Source: Miltoncostaea oceani (GTDB lineage Bacteria; Actinomycetota; Thermoleophilia; Miltoncostaeales; Miltoncostaeaceae). From it: 64,000 nt of DNA. Shown piece by piece: positions 9,352 to 18,689 of the stretch. Where the stretch lies: assembly GCF_018141545.1 (NCBI RefSeq), contig NZ_CP064356.1, positions 3,485,001 through 3,549,000 on the forward strand. Direction: 5' to 3'. Below the pieces are notes generated by a model that was not told the origin of the DNA, made no database searches, and saw only the letters and a list, made by a program, of their open reading frames with translations. The position numbers and the translations under genes were made by a program. The first letter of the stretch is position 1. The number at the start of each line of letters is the position of its first letter.

Positions 9352-9357
9352 ACGATA
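9352..9357 (-). promoter_or_regulatory. -10 element TATCGT for the dsbA-dsbB pair
   Basis: On the minus strand TATCGT lies about 65 bases before GTG 9286. It would give a 5' leader of roughly 58 bases carrying the purine-rich ribosome-binding site. It sits back to back with the nurA promoter in the 121-base divergent region. Confidence 0.4.
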
Positions 9358-9395
9358 GCGCGCCGCCGCCGCGAGGGCGCGTCCGGTCGTCTCAC

Positions 9396-9401
9396 TACAG
9401 T
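9396..9401 (+). promoter_or_regulatory. -10 element TACAGT, leaderless nurA start
   Basis: TACAGT is followed by six bases and then ATG 9408, with no Shine-Dalgarno sequence between. This is the promoter candidate for the nurA-herA-sbcD-sbcC operon. Confidence 0.6.
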
Positions 9402-9407
9402 CAGCCG

Positions 9408-10396
9408 ATGGACCCGGTCCTCCCGACGCCGCAGGTGCTCGTCGCCGACCCCTCGTACGGGGCCGGCCTCGATCCGGCCGAATCCGAGACCGCCGCCGTC
9501 GACGTCACGGTGGAGGGCGTCCCGTGGCGCCCGATCACCCCCGGGGGCGGCGAGGGAGGGGAGCTGGCGTTCATCGACGGCGCCCAGCAGATCGAGGCCT
9601 GGCTGACGGTCACGACGCCCGGCGACCCGCGCGCCCTGCCCGGCGCGGCGTTCGCCGTCGCCGCCGGCGCCGTCATCACCGCCCGCGGGCGCACCGCCGA
9701 CATCGTCGGGCTCCGCGTGCGCCGCGCGGTCGTGACGGTCGGCGACCGGCGGCTGCACCTGGCGCCGGTCGGCGGCTACGCGTGGGAGTCGCGCTGCGAG
9801 GCGGCGCAGGAGGCCACCGGCCTCGCCCGGCGCGTCGGCGAGGTGCGCCAGCAGCTCGAGCTCGCCCTCGCGGAGGAGATCGCCCACCGCGACCGGCTCG
9901 TCGTGCTCGACGGGCGCCTCTCGTTCATCCGCGACGCCGCCGGCCCCGTCGTCGGCGCGATCAAGAGCCACCACCGCATGTACCTCCCCCCCGAGGAGGC
10001 GCGCGTCGTCGTCGGCCTCGGCGTCGGCCAGCGCACCCCCCTCTTCGCGATCGGCGAGGACCGCCTCTCCTGGTACCAGCGCCTCCCCGGCGTCGGCGAC
10101 CACGGCTGGGCCGGGATCCTCCGCGGCGAGGTCGCCCGCTCCCTCGGCGCCCAGGAGGCCCGGCACCTCGCCGACCGCGCCGCGCGGGAGCTGCCGTACT
10201 TCGCGGGGCGGCCCCACCGCGACCCCCGCGCACCGCAGAACCTGGCGCCCGTCGCGGGCCTCGAGGCCCGCCTGCGCCACCGCATGGGCGACCGCCGCCT
10301 CGCGCTGCGGGCCGTGCGCCGGGCCGCCGCGGCCGCGCGCCTCGACGACGCGACCCGCGTGGGCGTCGCCGTCGCCGAGCCCGATCCGCTCGCGGC

Positions 10397-10400
<4 letters not shown>
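9408..10400 (+). CDS. nurA: NurA-domain 5'-3' nuclease
   Basis: This 330-residue protein matches the NurA nuclease pattern: LAFIDGAQ with the first metal-binding Asp at residue 57, a second acidic site VVLDGRLSF near Asp 168, and VVGAIKSHHRMYLP. NurA resects DNA ends together with the HerA hexameric translocase. The gene overlaps the herA-like ATPase by ATGA and is followed by sbcD and sbcC, the standard archaeal partners of NurA, which strongly supports the assignment. The upstream part of the open frame lies opposite dsbA and is not coding; ATG 9408 sits at the expected leaderless position. Confidence 0.8.
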
Positions 10401-12148
<1,748 letters not shown>

Positions 12149-12150
12149 GG

Positions 12151-13341
12151 GTGAAGCTCCTCCACACGGGCGACTGGCACCTCGGCAAGCGCCTGTACGG
12201 GACCGAGCGGATGGACGAGGCCGAGGCCGCCCTCGCCGAGATCGCCGGGATCGCGGAGCGCGAGGAGGTCGATGCGGTCATCGTCGCCGGTGACCTGCTC
12301 GACCGGCGGGTCGTCGACCCGGCCGCCTTCGGCGCGTGCCTGCGCGCCCTCGGGCGGCTCGCGGAGGTCGCGCCCGTCCTGGCCGTCGCCGGCAACCACG
12401 ACGACCCCGACCTCTGGATCCACCTCGCCCCGCACCTGGCGCGGTCGGGCATCCACGTCGCCGGCCGGGTGCGCGCCCCCGCCGACGCCGTCGTCACCGT
12501 CGACACGGCCGCGGGGCCGTTGCACGCCGGCCTGCTGCCGTGGCCAGACCCGGCACGCATGGCGCTCGACGCCGGCAGCAGCGTGAAGGACGCCCGCGGC
12601 CGGTACGCCGACGGCGTCGCCGGGCTGGTCGACGCCTACGCCGCAGAGCTCCGGGCCCGGCGCGCCGCGGACGGCGGCGCCTGCGTACTGGTGGGCCACC
12701 TCATGATCGAGCGCGCCCTCGCCGGCGGCGGCGAGCGCGAGCTGACGATGAGCCTCACCTACGTCGTGTCGTCGGCGGCCCTGCCGGCGGACCTCGACTA
12801 CATCGCCCTCGGGCACGTCCACCGCCCCCAGACGGTGCCGGGCCTGAGCGCCCCGGGGCGCTACGCGGGCAGCCCCATCGCGCTCGACTTCAGCGAGGAC
12901 AACCACGGCAAGAGCGTCGTCATCGCAGACATCGTGGGCGACACGACGCGCTCGCGGGAGGTCCCCGTCACGGCGGGGGCGCCGCTCGTGCGCCTGCGCG
13001 GCCCCCTCGACGAGCTGGCCGCGCTCGCGTCGGCCCACCCGGGCGCGTGGTTCGCGTGCGAGGTCGACCTGGACGCGCCGGTCCTCGACCTGGTGCGGCA
13101 GGTGCGCGACCTCGTCCCACGGGCCCTCCGGGTGGAGCCCCGGTACGCCGTGCCCGACGACGACGCCGACCCCCGCCCCGGGGACGGCGGCGGGGACGGC
13201 GAGGGGGGGCCGGACCTCGGCGACCTCTACGCCGAGTGGCACCGCATGATGGGGCGGCGCCTCAGCGACGCCCAGGCCGCGGCGTTCGCGGCGGCGGTCG
13301 AGGACGGCGCCGGGGCCGACGACGACGGGGACCCGTCCTGA
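12151..13341 (+). CDS. sbcD: SbcD/Mre11-type nuclease subunit
   Basis: This 396-residue metallophosphoesterase is the nuclease of the SbcCD (Mre11-Rad50) complex, which opens hairpins and trims blocked DNA ends. All metal ligands are present: TGDWHLG (Asp 8, His 10), AGDLLDRR (Asp 48), AGNHDDPD (Asn 82, His 83), VGHLMI and LGHVHRPQ. The C-terminal capping domain ends in an acidic Gly/Asp-rich tail. The start is GTG 12151, just after the herA stop. The TGA overlaps the CTG that opens sbcC. Confidence 0.92.
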   Translation: MKLLHTGDWHLGKRLYGTERMDEAEAALAEIAGIAEREEVDAVIVAGDLLDRRVVDPAAFGACLRALGRLAEVAPVLAVAGNHDDPDLWIHLAPHLARSGIHVAGRVRAPADAVVTVDTAAGPLHAGLLPWPDPARMALDAGSSVKDARGRYADGVAGLVDAYAAELRARRAADGGACVLVGHLMIERALAGGGERELTMSLTYVVSSAALPADLDYIALGHVHRPQTVPGLSAPGRYAGSPIALDFSEDNHGKSVVIADIVGDTTRSREVPVTAGAPLVRLRGPLDELAALASAHPGAWFACEVDLDAPVLDLVRQVRDLVPRALRVEPRYAVPDDDADPRPGDGGGDGEGGPDLGDLYAEWHRMMGRRLSDAQAAAFAAAVEDGAGADDDGDPS

Positions 13342-16064
13342 GGCCCCTCCAGCTCGACCTCACCGCGTTCCGCTCGTACGACCACGCCTCCGTCGACCTG
13401 CGCCCCCACGACCTCGTGGTCATCACGGGCGACACCGGGGCGGGCAAGACCTCCCTGCTCGACGCCGTCGCCTTCGCGCTGTTCGGGCGCACCCCCGAGC
13501 AGACGAAGGTGAAGGAGCTGCTGACCCTCGGCCGGGACCACGGCGAGGTCCGGCTCACGTTCCTGTCCCGCGACGAGGTGTGGCGGGTGACCCGGCGGTA
13601 CGGGAGGGACGCCCCCGAGCCGGCGCACCTGCTGGAGCGGCTCGCGGGGGACGGCGGGGCCACGGTCGAGACGATCGGGGGCGACGAGGCCGTCGCCGCG
13701 CGCCTGCGGACCGTCGTCGGCATGAGCTTCGAGGCGTTCACGAGCGCCGTGCTGCTGGCCCAGGGGCGCTTCGCCCGCTTCCTCGGGGCCGCGCCCCGGG
13801 AACGCGACGCGATCCTGCGGGAGCTGTTCGGCGTGGCGTCCCTGGAGGGCGCCCGGCAGGCGGCGCAGCGCCACGCGGCCGCCGCGACCGCCGAGGCCGA
13901 CCTCCGCGCCGCCGATGCCGCCGGGCTCACGGCCGGGACCTGGGCCGGGCGGGCGGCCGCCGCACGGGCGGCACGAGCGGCGTCCGCGGCCCACGCCGTC
14001 GCCGCGGCGCTCGGACCGCTCGCCGCCGCCGAGGCCCGCCACGCGGCCGCCGCGGCGACGGCCCGCGACCGTGCCGCGGCGGCGCGGCGGGCCGCCGACG
14101 ACCTGCCGGGCGAGGACGCCGCCCGCGAGCTGATCGGGCGGCTGCGGGGGGCCCGCGAGGGCGCCGTGTCCGCCGAGGCGGCGCGGTCGCCGCCGCCGAC
14201 GACCTCGCCGTCCGCGCACGGGCGCGCGACGAGGCCCGGGCACGCCACGGCGGGGGGCGCCGAGCTCGCCGCGCTGCGGGAACGGGCGGCGCGGGCGGCG
14301 CTGCTCGCCGCCGAGCTGCCGCAGCGGGCCCGCCGCCCTCGACGACGCCGACGCCGCCCTCACCGCGCGACGCGCCGCCCTCGAGGGGCTGCGCACGACG
14401 CTCGCGGAGGCCGTCGCGGCGCACGAGGCCGCGGCGGCGACGGCGCGGGCGCTCGGGGCGTGGGCCGCCGCGGAGCGGGGCGCCGCCGACGCGCTCGCCG
14501 CCCGCGAGGCCGCGGCACGCGACGAGGCGCGGCCGCCGCCGCGCACGCGGCGGCGGCGGAGGCGGCAGAGAGGCGGGAGGCGGCGCACGAGGCCGTCCGG
14601 CGCCACGACCTCGCGGTCACGGTGATGGCCGGCCTCGCGCCGGGCGACCCCTGCCCCGTGTGCGGCGGCGTCGTCGGGGAGCACCCGCCCGAGGTCGCGG
14701 GCCTGCGGGCCGGCGACGACGACCTCGCCCGGGCACGCACGGCGCTCGCCCGCGCGGGCGCCGCCGAGGGGGCCGCACGGGAACGCGCCCGCGCCGCGCG
14801 GAGGCCGCGGACGCGGCCGTCGCACGGCGCGACGAGGTCGCGGCGGACCTGGAGCGGGCCGGCATCGACCCCGGCGGGGAGCCGGAGGACGCGACGGCGG
14901 TCGCGCGGCGGGCGGCGGCGATCGAGGCCGCCCGCGCGGGGATCGTGCAGGAGGAGCGCGCCATCGACGCCGAGGGGGGACGGGTCGCGGCCGAACGGGA
15001 GCGGCTGGAGCGCGACCGCGACGACCTGGGATCCGCCCGTGCGGCGCTCGGGCCGTGGGGGGCGCACGCCGACCCGGCGGCGGCCCTCGGCGCGGCGATG
15101 GAGGAGGTCGGCGCGGCCGAGGCCGCCGCCGACGCCGCCGCCGGTGCCGCCGCCGCGGCCGCGGCGCGCGCGGCGCAGGCCAGGCCCAGGCCACCGCGAT
15201 CGAGGCGGCCCCCGTCGCGTCGCTCCGGGCGACCGCCGCGCGTGTCGCCGCCCAGGGCAGCCTCGCGGCGCCCGCCGACGGCCTGCCGGCGGAGGAGCTC
15301 GTCGACGCCGCCCGGGCGCTGCGGGCCGAGGCCCTCGCCGCCGCGGGACGCCACGCCGCCGCCGCGGCGGAGGCCGAGGACCGGACCGTCGCCGCAGGGA
15401 GGCCCTCGCCGCCGCGGGGCGCCCCTCGGGGTCGCCGCCGCCGCGGACCTCCCGGCGCCCTCGGCCTGGAGCGCGCGCGCGACGCCGCCCGCGGGCCCTG
15501 CGCGACGCCGAGGGCGCGGCCGCCGAGGCGCGGCGGCTGCGCGCCCTGGCGGCCGCGGCCCGGGAGGCGGCGCGGGTGCACCAGCAGGTCGCGGCCGACC
15601 TGCGGGCCAACGGCTTCCCGCGGTTCCTGCTCGGGCGCTTCCGCGAGCGCCTGGCGGTGGGGGCCTCCACGCGGCTGCAGGAGCTGAGCAGCGGCCACTA
15701 CCGCTTCGCCGGCGTCGAGCCCGACCCCCTCGCCGTCGTCGACCGGCGCCGTGGCGAGCGGACGCGACCCGCCGGGAGCCTCTCGGGGGGCGAGCGCTTC
15801 CTCGCCAGCCTCGCCCTCGCGCTCGGCCTCGGCGACATCGCGGCCGAGTCCGGCGGGCGCCTCGACTGCCTGTTCCTCGACGAGGGGTTCTCGACGCTCG
15901 ACGCCGAATCGCTCGAGCAGGCGCTGGCCGGCGTGGAGCGCCTCGCCGGCGACGGGAGGCTGATCGGCGTGATCACACACCTGCCGGGTGTCGCGGACCG
16001 ACTGGGCGCCGAGATACGAGTTGAGAAGGATCCGGGGGGTGTGAGTAGAATCGCCGGAACATGA
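13338..16064 (+). CDS. sbcC: SbcC/Rad50-type SMC ATPase, reading frame broken in the coiled coil
   Basis: Both ATPase halves lie in one frame. The N-terminal half has LTAFRSYDHASVDLRP, a P-loop GDTGAGKTSLLD (Lys 37) and the Q-loop region. The C-terminal half has SLSGGERFLASLALALGL and Walker B LFLDEGFSTLDAES. The zinc-hook CPVC is at 14652-14663. Between about 14180 and 15500 the coiled-coil signal moves between all three frames around ten times, for example near 14182, 14252, 14325, 14540, 14800 and 15185. A clean gene would give nearly the same length. There is no ATG or GTG before the conserved N-terminus, so the start is taken as CTG 13338, overlapping the sbcD stop. Confidence 0.8.
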   Translation: MRPLQLDLTAFRSYDHASVDLRPHDLVVITGDTGAGKTSLLDAVAFALFGRTPEQTKVKELLTLGRDHGEVRLTFLSRDEVWRVTRRYGRDAPEPAHLLERLAGDGGATVETIGGDEAVAARLRTVVGMSFEAFTSAVLLAQGRFARFLGAAPRERDAILRELFGVASLEGARQAAQRHAAAATAEADLRAADAAGLTAGTWAGRAAAARAARAASAAHAVAAALGPLAAAEARHAAAAATARDRAAAARRAADDLPGEDAARELIGRLRGAREGAVSAEAARSPPPTTSPSAHGRATRPGHATAGGAELAALRERAARAALLAAELPQRARRPRRRRRRPHRATRRPRGAAHDARGGRRGARGRGGDGAGARGVGRRGAGRRRRARRPRGRGTRRGAAAAAHAAAAEAAERREAAHEAVRRHDLAVTVMAGLAPGDPCPVCGGVVGEHPPEVAGLRAGDDDLARARTALARAGAAEGAARERARAARRPRTRPSHGATRSRRTWSGPASTPAGSRRTRRRSRGGRRRSRPPARGSCRRSAPSTPRGDGSRPNGSGWSATATTWDPPVRRSGRGGRTPTRRRPSARRWRRSARPRPPPTPPPVPPPRPRRARRRPGPGHRDRGGPRRVAPGDRRACRRPGQPRGARRRPAGGGARRRRPGAAGRGPRRRGTPRRRRGGGRGPDRRRREALAAAGRPSGSPPPRTSRRPRPGARARRRPRALRDAEGAAAEARRLRALAAAAREAARVHQQVAADLRANGFPRFLLGRFRERLAVGASTRLQELSSGHYRFAGVEPDPLAVVDRRRGERTRPAGSLSGGERFLASLALALGLGDIAAESGGRLDCLFLDEGFSTLDAESLEQALAGVERLAGDGRLIGVITHLPGVADRLGAEIRVEKDPGGVSRIAGT
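16021..16051 (+). promoter_or_regulatory. Promoter TTGAGA-N19-TAGAAT
   Basis: A -35-like TTGAGA (16021-16026) and a -10 TAGAAT (16046-16051) are 19 bases apart inside the end of sbcC. The -10 ends nine bases before ATG 16061, so the small membrane gene can be expressed separately from the operon. Confidence 0.5.
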
Positions 16065-16468
16065 GTCCCTCCGTCCGCCGCGGATTCACCTGGGCCGTCC
16101 TCGTCGCGGCGAGCCTGGTCGTGCTCGGCGTGTTCCTGCAGGTCTACTTCATCGCCTCGTACATCTTCGGGGCCGGTGAGGACGCCCTCGACGCGCACAA
16201 GGACCTGGGCGGGCTCGTCCACCTCTTCGAGGTCCTCGCCCTCCTCGCCGCCATCGGCGCGTACTGGAAGGCCTGGAAGGGCCTGATCCTCCCGGCCGCC
16301 CTCGCCGTGATCGGCACGGTGCAGCTCGGCTTCGCGGACGGCGACGAGTGGGTCGGCGGTCTCCACGGCCTGCTGGCGCTCGTCGTGCTGATCCTCGCCC
16401 ACGCGGTCGTGATGCGGTGCGTGCGCGACCTCGGGCTCGGGCGCCACGGCGGCGCCACCCCGCACTAG
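16061..16468 (+). CDS. Small four-helix membrane protein (DUF6220-like)
   Basis: This 135-residue protein has four predicted membrane helices (about residues 10-33, 48-66, 73-92, 100-118). It has conserved-looking histidines at the membrane edge in DAHKDLGGLVHLFE and in LHGLLALVVLILAHAVV. The pattern resembles DUF6220-type proteins, whose role is unknown; paired histidines could bind heme, but that is a guess. It overlaps the sbcC stop by ATGA yet has its own promoter. Confidence 0.6.
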   Translation: MSPSVRRGFTWAVLVAASLVVLGVFLQVYFIASYIFGAGEDALDAHKDLGGLVHLFEVLALLAAIGAYWKAWKGLILPAALAVIGTVQLGFADGDEWVGGLHGLLALVVLILAHAVVMRCVRDLGLGRHGGATPH

Positions 16469-16593
16469 CCGCAGGCCCCTCCCCCCGCACCCACCGTCCG
16501 GGTCGCCCCGGACGCCGCCTCGGGGGCGACACCGACGCACCGCCGGGGACGCGGCCGGAGACTGGTCGCTCACCCGACTGGAGGGAGGACGCC

Positions 16594-17046
16594 ATGCCAC
16601 CGGAGATCGTCCGATGGGATCCGTTCCGGGACGTGATGAGTCTGCGGTCCGACATCGACCGCCTGATGGGGACGCTCGCGGGCAACGCGCCGCGCTCGTC
16701 GCTGCCCGCGCGCTGGGCCCCGTCGGCGGACGTCATCGAGCGCGAGGACGAGATCGTCGTCACCGCCGAGCTGCCGGGGGTGGCCGACAAGGACGTGGAG
16801 GTCACCGTCGACGAGGGCGTGCTCCGCATCTCCGGGGCACGCGAGCTGACGGAGGAGGTCGACGACGAGCGCTTCCACCGGATCGAGCGCTCGTACGGCG
16901 GGTTCGAGCGGACGTTCCCGCTGCCCGCCGGGGTCGACCCGGACTCCATCAGGGCGGGGATCGCCTACGGGGTGCTGAAGGTCACCATCCCGAAGCCCGC
17001 GGCGCCCACCCCGCGGCGCATCGCCGTGAACCCCGCGGGGGACTGA
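16594..17046 (+). CDS. Hsp20/alpha-crystallin small heat-shock protein
   Basis: This 150-residue chaperone holds unfolding proteins in oligomers. The N-terminal helix RWDPFRDVMSLRSDIDRLM leads into an alpha-crystallin domain with ADVIEREDEIVVTAELPGV and the family signature YGVLKVTIPKP; a short tail follows. ATG 16594 has a strong Shine-Dalgarno GGAGGGAGG just upstream, which rules out the longer open frame. No HAIR or CIRCE operator was recognised in the 125 bases before it. Confidence 0.93.
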   Translation: MPPEIVRWDPFRDVMSLRSDIDRLMGTLAGNAPRSSLPARWAPSADVIEREDEIVVTAELPGVADKDVEVTVDEGVLRISGARELTEEVDDERFHRIERSYGGFERTFPLPAGVDPDSIRAGIAYGVLKVTIPKPAAPTPRRIAVNPAGD

Positions 17047-17056
17047 GGGCGGGGGA

Positions 17057-17087
17057 CGGGGACGGCGGCTCCGGGCCGCCGTCCCCG
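17057..17087. terminator. 13-bp hairpin between convergent genes
   Basis: GGGGACGGCGGC and its exact reverse complement flank a five-base loop; one further C-G pair extends the stem. It lies just after hsp20 and just after the converging minus-strand gene, so it probably terminates both. There is no T-run, as is usual in such GC-rich genomes. Confidence 0.7.
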
Positions 17088-17094
17088 CCCGCAC

Positions 17095-17394
17095 CTACGC
17101 GGGGACCTCCCGGCCGGCGCCGCCGGCGCGCTCGAGGCGCATGACCTCGTCCTCGCGTTCGACGACACCCGCCTCGTCGAGCGCCGTCGCCCGCGCCGCG
17201 CTGTGGGCGTAGAGCTCCGCCGCGGCGGCGTCGTCGAACTCGATGACGGCGACGAAGCGCGCCGGGTCGGCCTCCGACGCGAGCAGGCGGTGGGCACGGG
17301 CCCCGTGCGCGGCGCGCGTCGCGGCGAAGGCGTCGTAGACCGTGCGGAAGCGCCCCGGGTCGGCGACCCGGTAACGCGCGAGCAGGACGCTCAT
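17095..17394 (-). CDS. Dimeric alpha/beta-barrel (ABM-like) protein
   Basis: This 99-residue protein has the pattern of antibiotic-biosynthesis-monooxygenase-like ferredoxin folds: strand VLLARYRVADPGRF, helix, strand FVAVIEFDDAAAAELYAHS. No catalytic residue can be assigned. ATG 17394 is preceded by a strong GGAGGG ribosome-binding site. It is the last gene of a minus-strand group behind an S9 peptidase and an MFS transporter. Confidence 0.6.
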   Translation of the reverse strand: MSVLLARYRVADPGRFRTVYDAFAATRAAHGARAHRLLASEADPARFVAVIEFDDAAAAELYAHSAARATALDEAGVVEREDEVMRLERAGGAGREVPA

Positions 17395-17410
17395 GTTCCC
17401 TCCTCGTCGT

Positions 17411-17427
17411 GGTGGTCCACGACCACC
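17411..17427. promoter_or_regulatory. Inverted repeat, 7-bp arms
   Basis: GGTGGTC and GACCACC are separated by three bases. The repeat lies 16 bases before the start of the small dimeric-barrel gene and 47 bases beyond the MFS stop. It could be an operator or a short terminator; its position does not decide. Confidence 0.35.
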
Positions 17428-17473
17428 CTCCCCCGCCGGGGGCGCCGGGGGATCGGGGACGGCCCGCGCCGGG

Positions 17474-18685
17474 CTACGGCGACCCCGCAGCGGCGCCCGG
17501 GCGTCGCTCCCGCGCGGCGAGCGGGCCGAGCACCCACCACCCGACGAGCGGGCAGAGGGCGGCGAGGCCGAAGGCGGCGGGCCAGGAGAGCAGCCCGACG
17601 GCGCCACCGAACAGCGGCGGGGCGAGCGCCACCGCCACGAAGAGGATCGTGTTCTGCAGGCCGAGGGCGGTGCCGACGCGGCCGGCGCCCGCCATCTCCG
17701 CCGCGGCCGCGAACGACACCCCGTTGCCGGCCATCGTCAGCACGCCCGCGACCACCAGCGCGGCGGCGGCGAGGCCGTCGGGGCCGCCGAGCACCGCGGC
17801 GGCGAGCCCGAGCGTGGCGGCGCCCGACGCCGCGAGCAGGCGCAGGGGGCCGAGGCGGCTGCCGACGCGGTCGGACCAGGCGCCCGCCGCGACCCGTGCG
17901 ACGGCGCCGCCCACCTGGACCACCGCGAGCGTGAGGGCCGCGGCGCCCACCGACCAGCCGCGCTCCTCGTGGAGGTAGAGGGCGAGGAAGCTCAGCAGCG
18001 AGATCTGCGCGAGCACCACGCTCGCCGTGCCGAGCGACAACCGCCAGATCGCGGGGTCCCGCAGCGGACCGGCGGTGGGCGGCGGGTCGTCGACGGCCGC
18101 CGCGGGCGCATCGGGGCGCCGCAGGCCGAGCCCTGCGGCGAGGGCGCCCACCAGGCACGCGCCCGCCAGGGCGAGGAGGGCGGCCGACAGCCCGCCCGCG
18201 TGGACGGCGAGCGGGAGCAGGGCCGCGGCCACCGCGCCCCCGAGCGGCGTGGACATGTGACGCAGGCCGAGGGCGAAGCCCCGCTGCCGGGGGCCGAACC
18301 ACGCCACGACGGCCCGGCCGCTCGCCGCGTTCGCGCTCGAGCCGAAGGCCCCCGCGAGCACGAGGCACGCCCCCAGCCCGACCGCGGTGTCGCTGAGCGA
18401 CGCGAGGGCGAGCGCCCCCGCCGCACCGCTCAGGCCGATGCCGATGACGGCGCGCTCGCCGATGCGGTCGGCGAGCGCCCCCCACGCCAGGAGGGTCGCG
18501 ATGATGCCGACGGTGGACGCGGCCAGCAGGGCGCCGGTCGCCGCGAGGGACAACCCGTACTCGTCGCGGATCTCGGGGGCGACGGCGGGGAGCCCGAGCT
18601 GGACGGCGGAGATGCCGGCCTGCGCCGTCATGCCGACCGCCAGCACCGCCCAGCGGTACCGCGAGGCGGGGGCGGCCAGGCTCAG
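17474..18685 (-). CDS. MFS transporter
   Basis: This protein of about 403 residues has 12 predicted membrane helices. MFS loop signatures are visible, such as WGALADRIGERAVIG between helices 2 and 3 and AWSDRVGSRLGPLR in the second half. Substrate is unknown. The first GTG in frame (18646) has no ribosome-binding site and falls after the RYRW motif that usually precedes helix 1. CTG 18685, seven bases after AGGGG and four bases after the peptidase stop, fits better. It follows the peptidase in an operon, so peptide or amino-acid export is possible (inference). Confidence 0.8.
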   Translation of the reverse strand: MSLAAPASRYRWAVLAVGMTAQAGISAVQLGLPAVAPEIRDEYGLSLAATGALLAASTVGIIATLLAWGALADRIGERAVIGIGLSGAAGALALASLSDTAVGLGACLVLAGAFGSSANAASGRAVVAWFGPRQRGFALGLRHMSTPLGGAVAAALLPLAVHAGGLSAALLALAGACLVGALAAGLGLRRPDAPAAAVDDPPPTAGPLRDPAIWRLSLGTASVVLAQISLLSFLALYLHEERGWSVGAAALTLAVVQVGGAVARVAAGAWSDRVGSRLGPLRLLAASGAATLGLAAAVLGGPDGLAAAALVVAGVLTMAGNGVSFAAAAEMAGAGRVGTALGLQNTILFVAVALAPPLFGGAVGLLSWPAAFGLAALCPLVGWWVLGPLAARERRPGAAAGSP

Positions 18686-18689
18686 CCGG

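Noticed and set aside
8847-9407. N-terminal extension of nurA upstream of ATG 9408
   Set aside because: The stretch lies antisense to dsbA. The -10 element at 9396-9401 would fall inside it, and NurA homology begins after ATG 9408.
16469-16593. HAIR (HspR) or CIRCE (HrcA) operator before hsp20
   Set aside because: No CTTGAGT/ACTCAAG or CIRCE-like inverted repeat could be found in the 125 bases.
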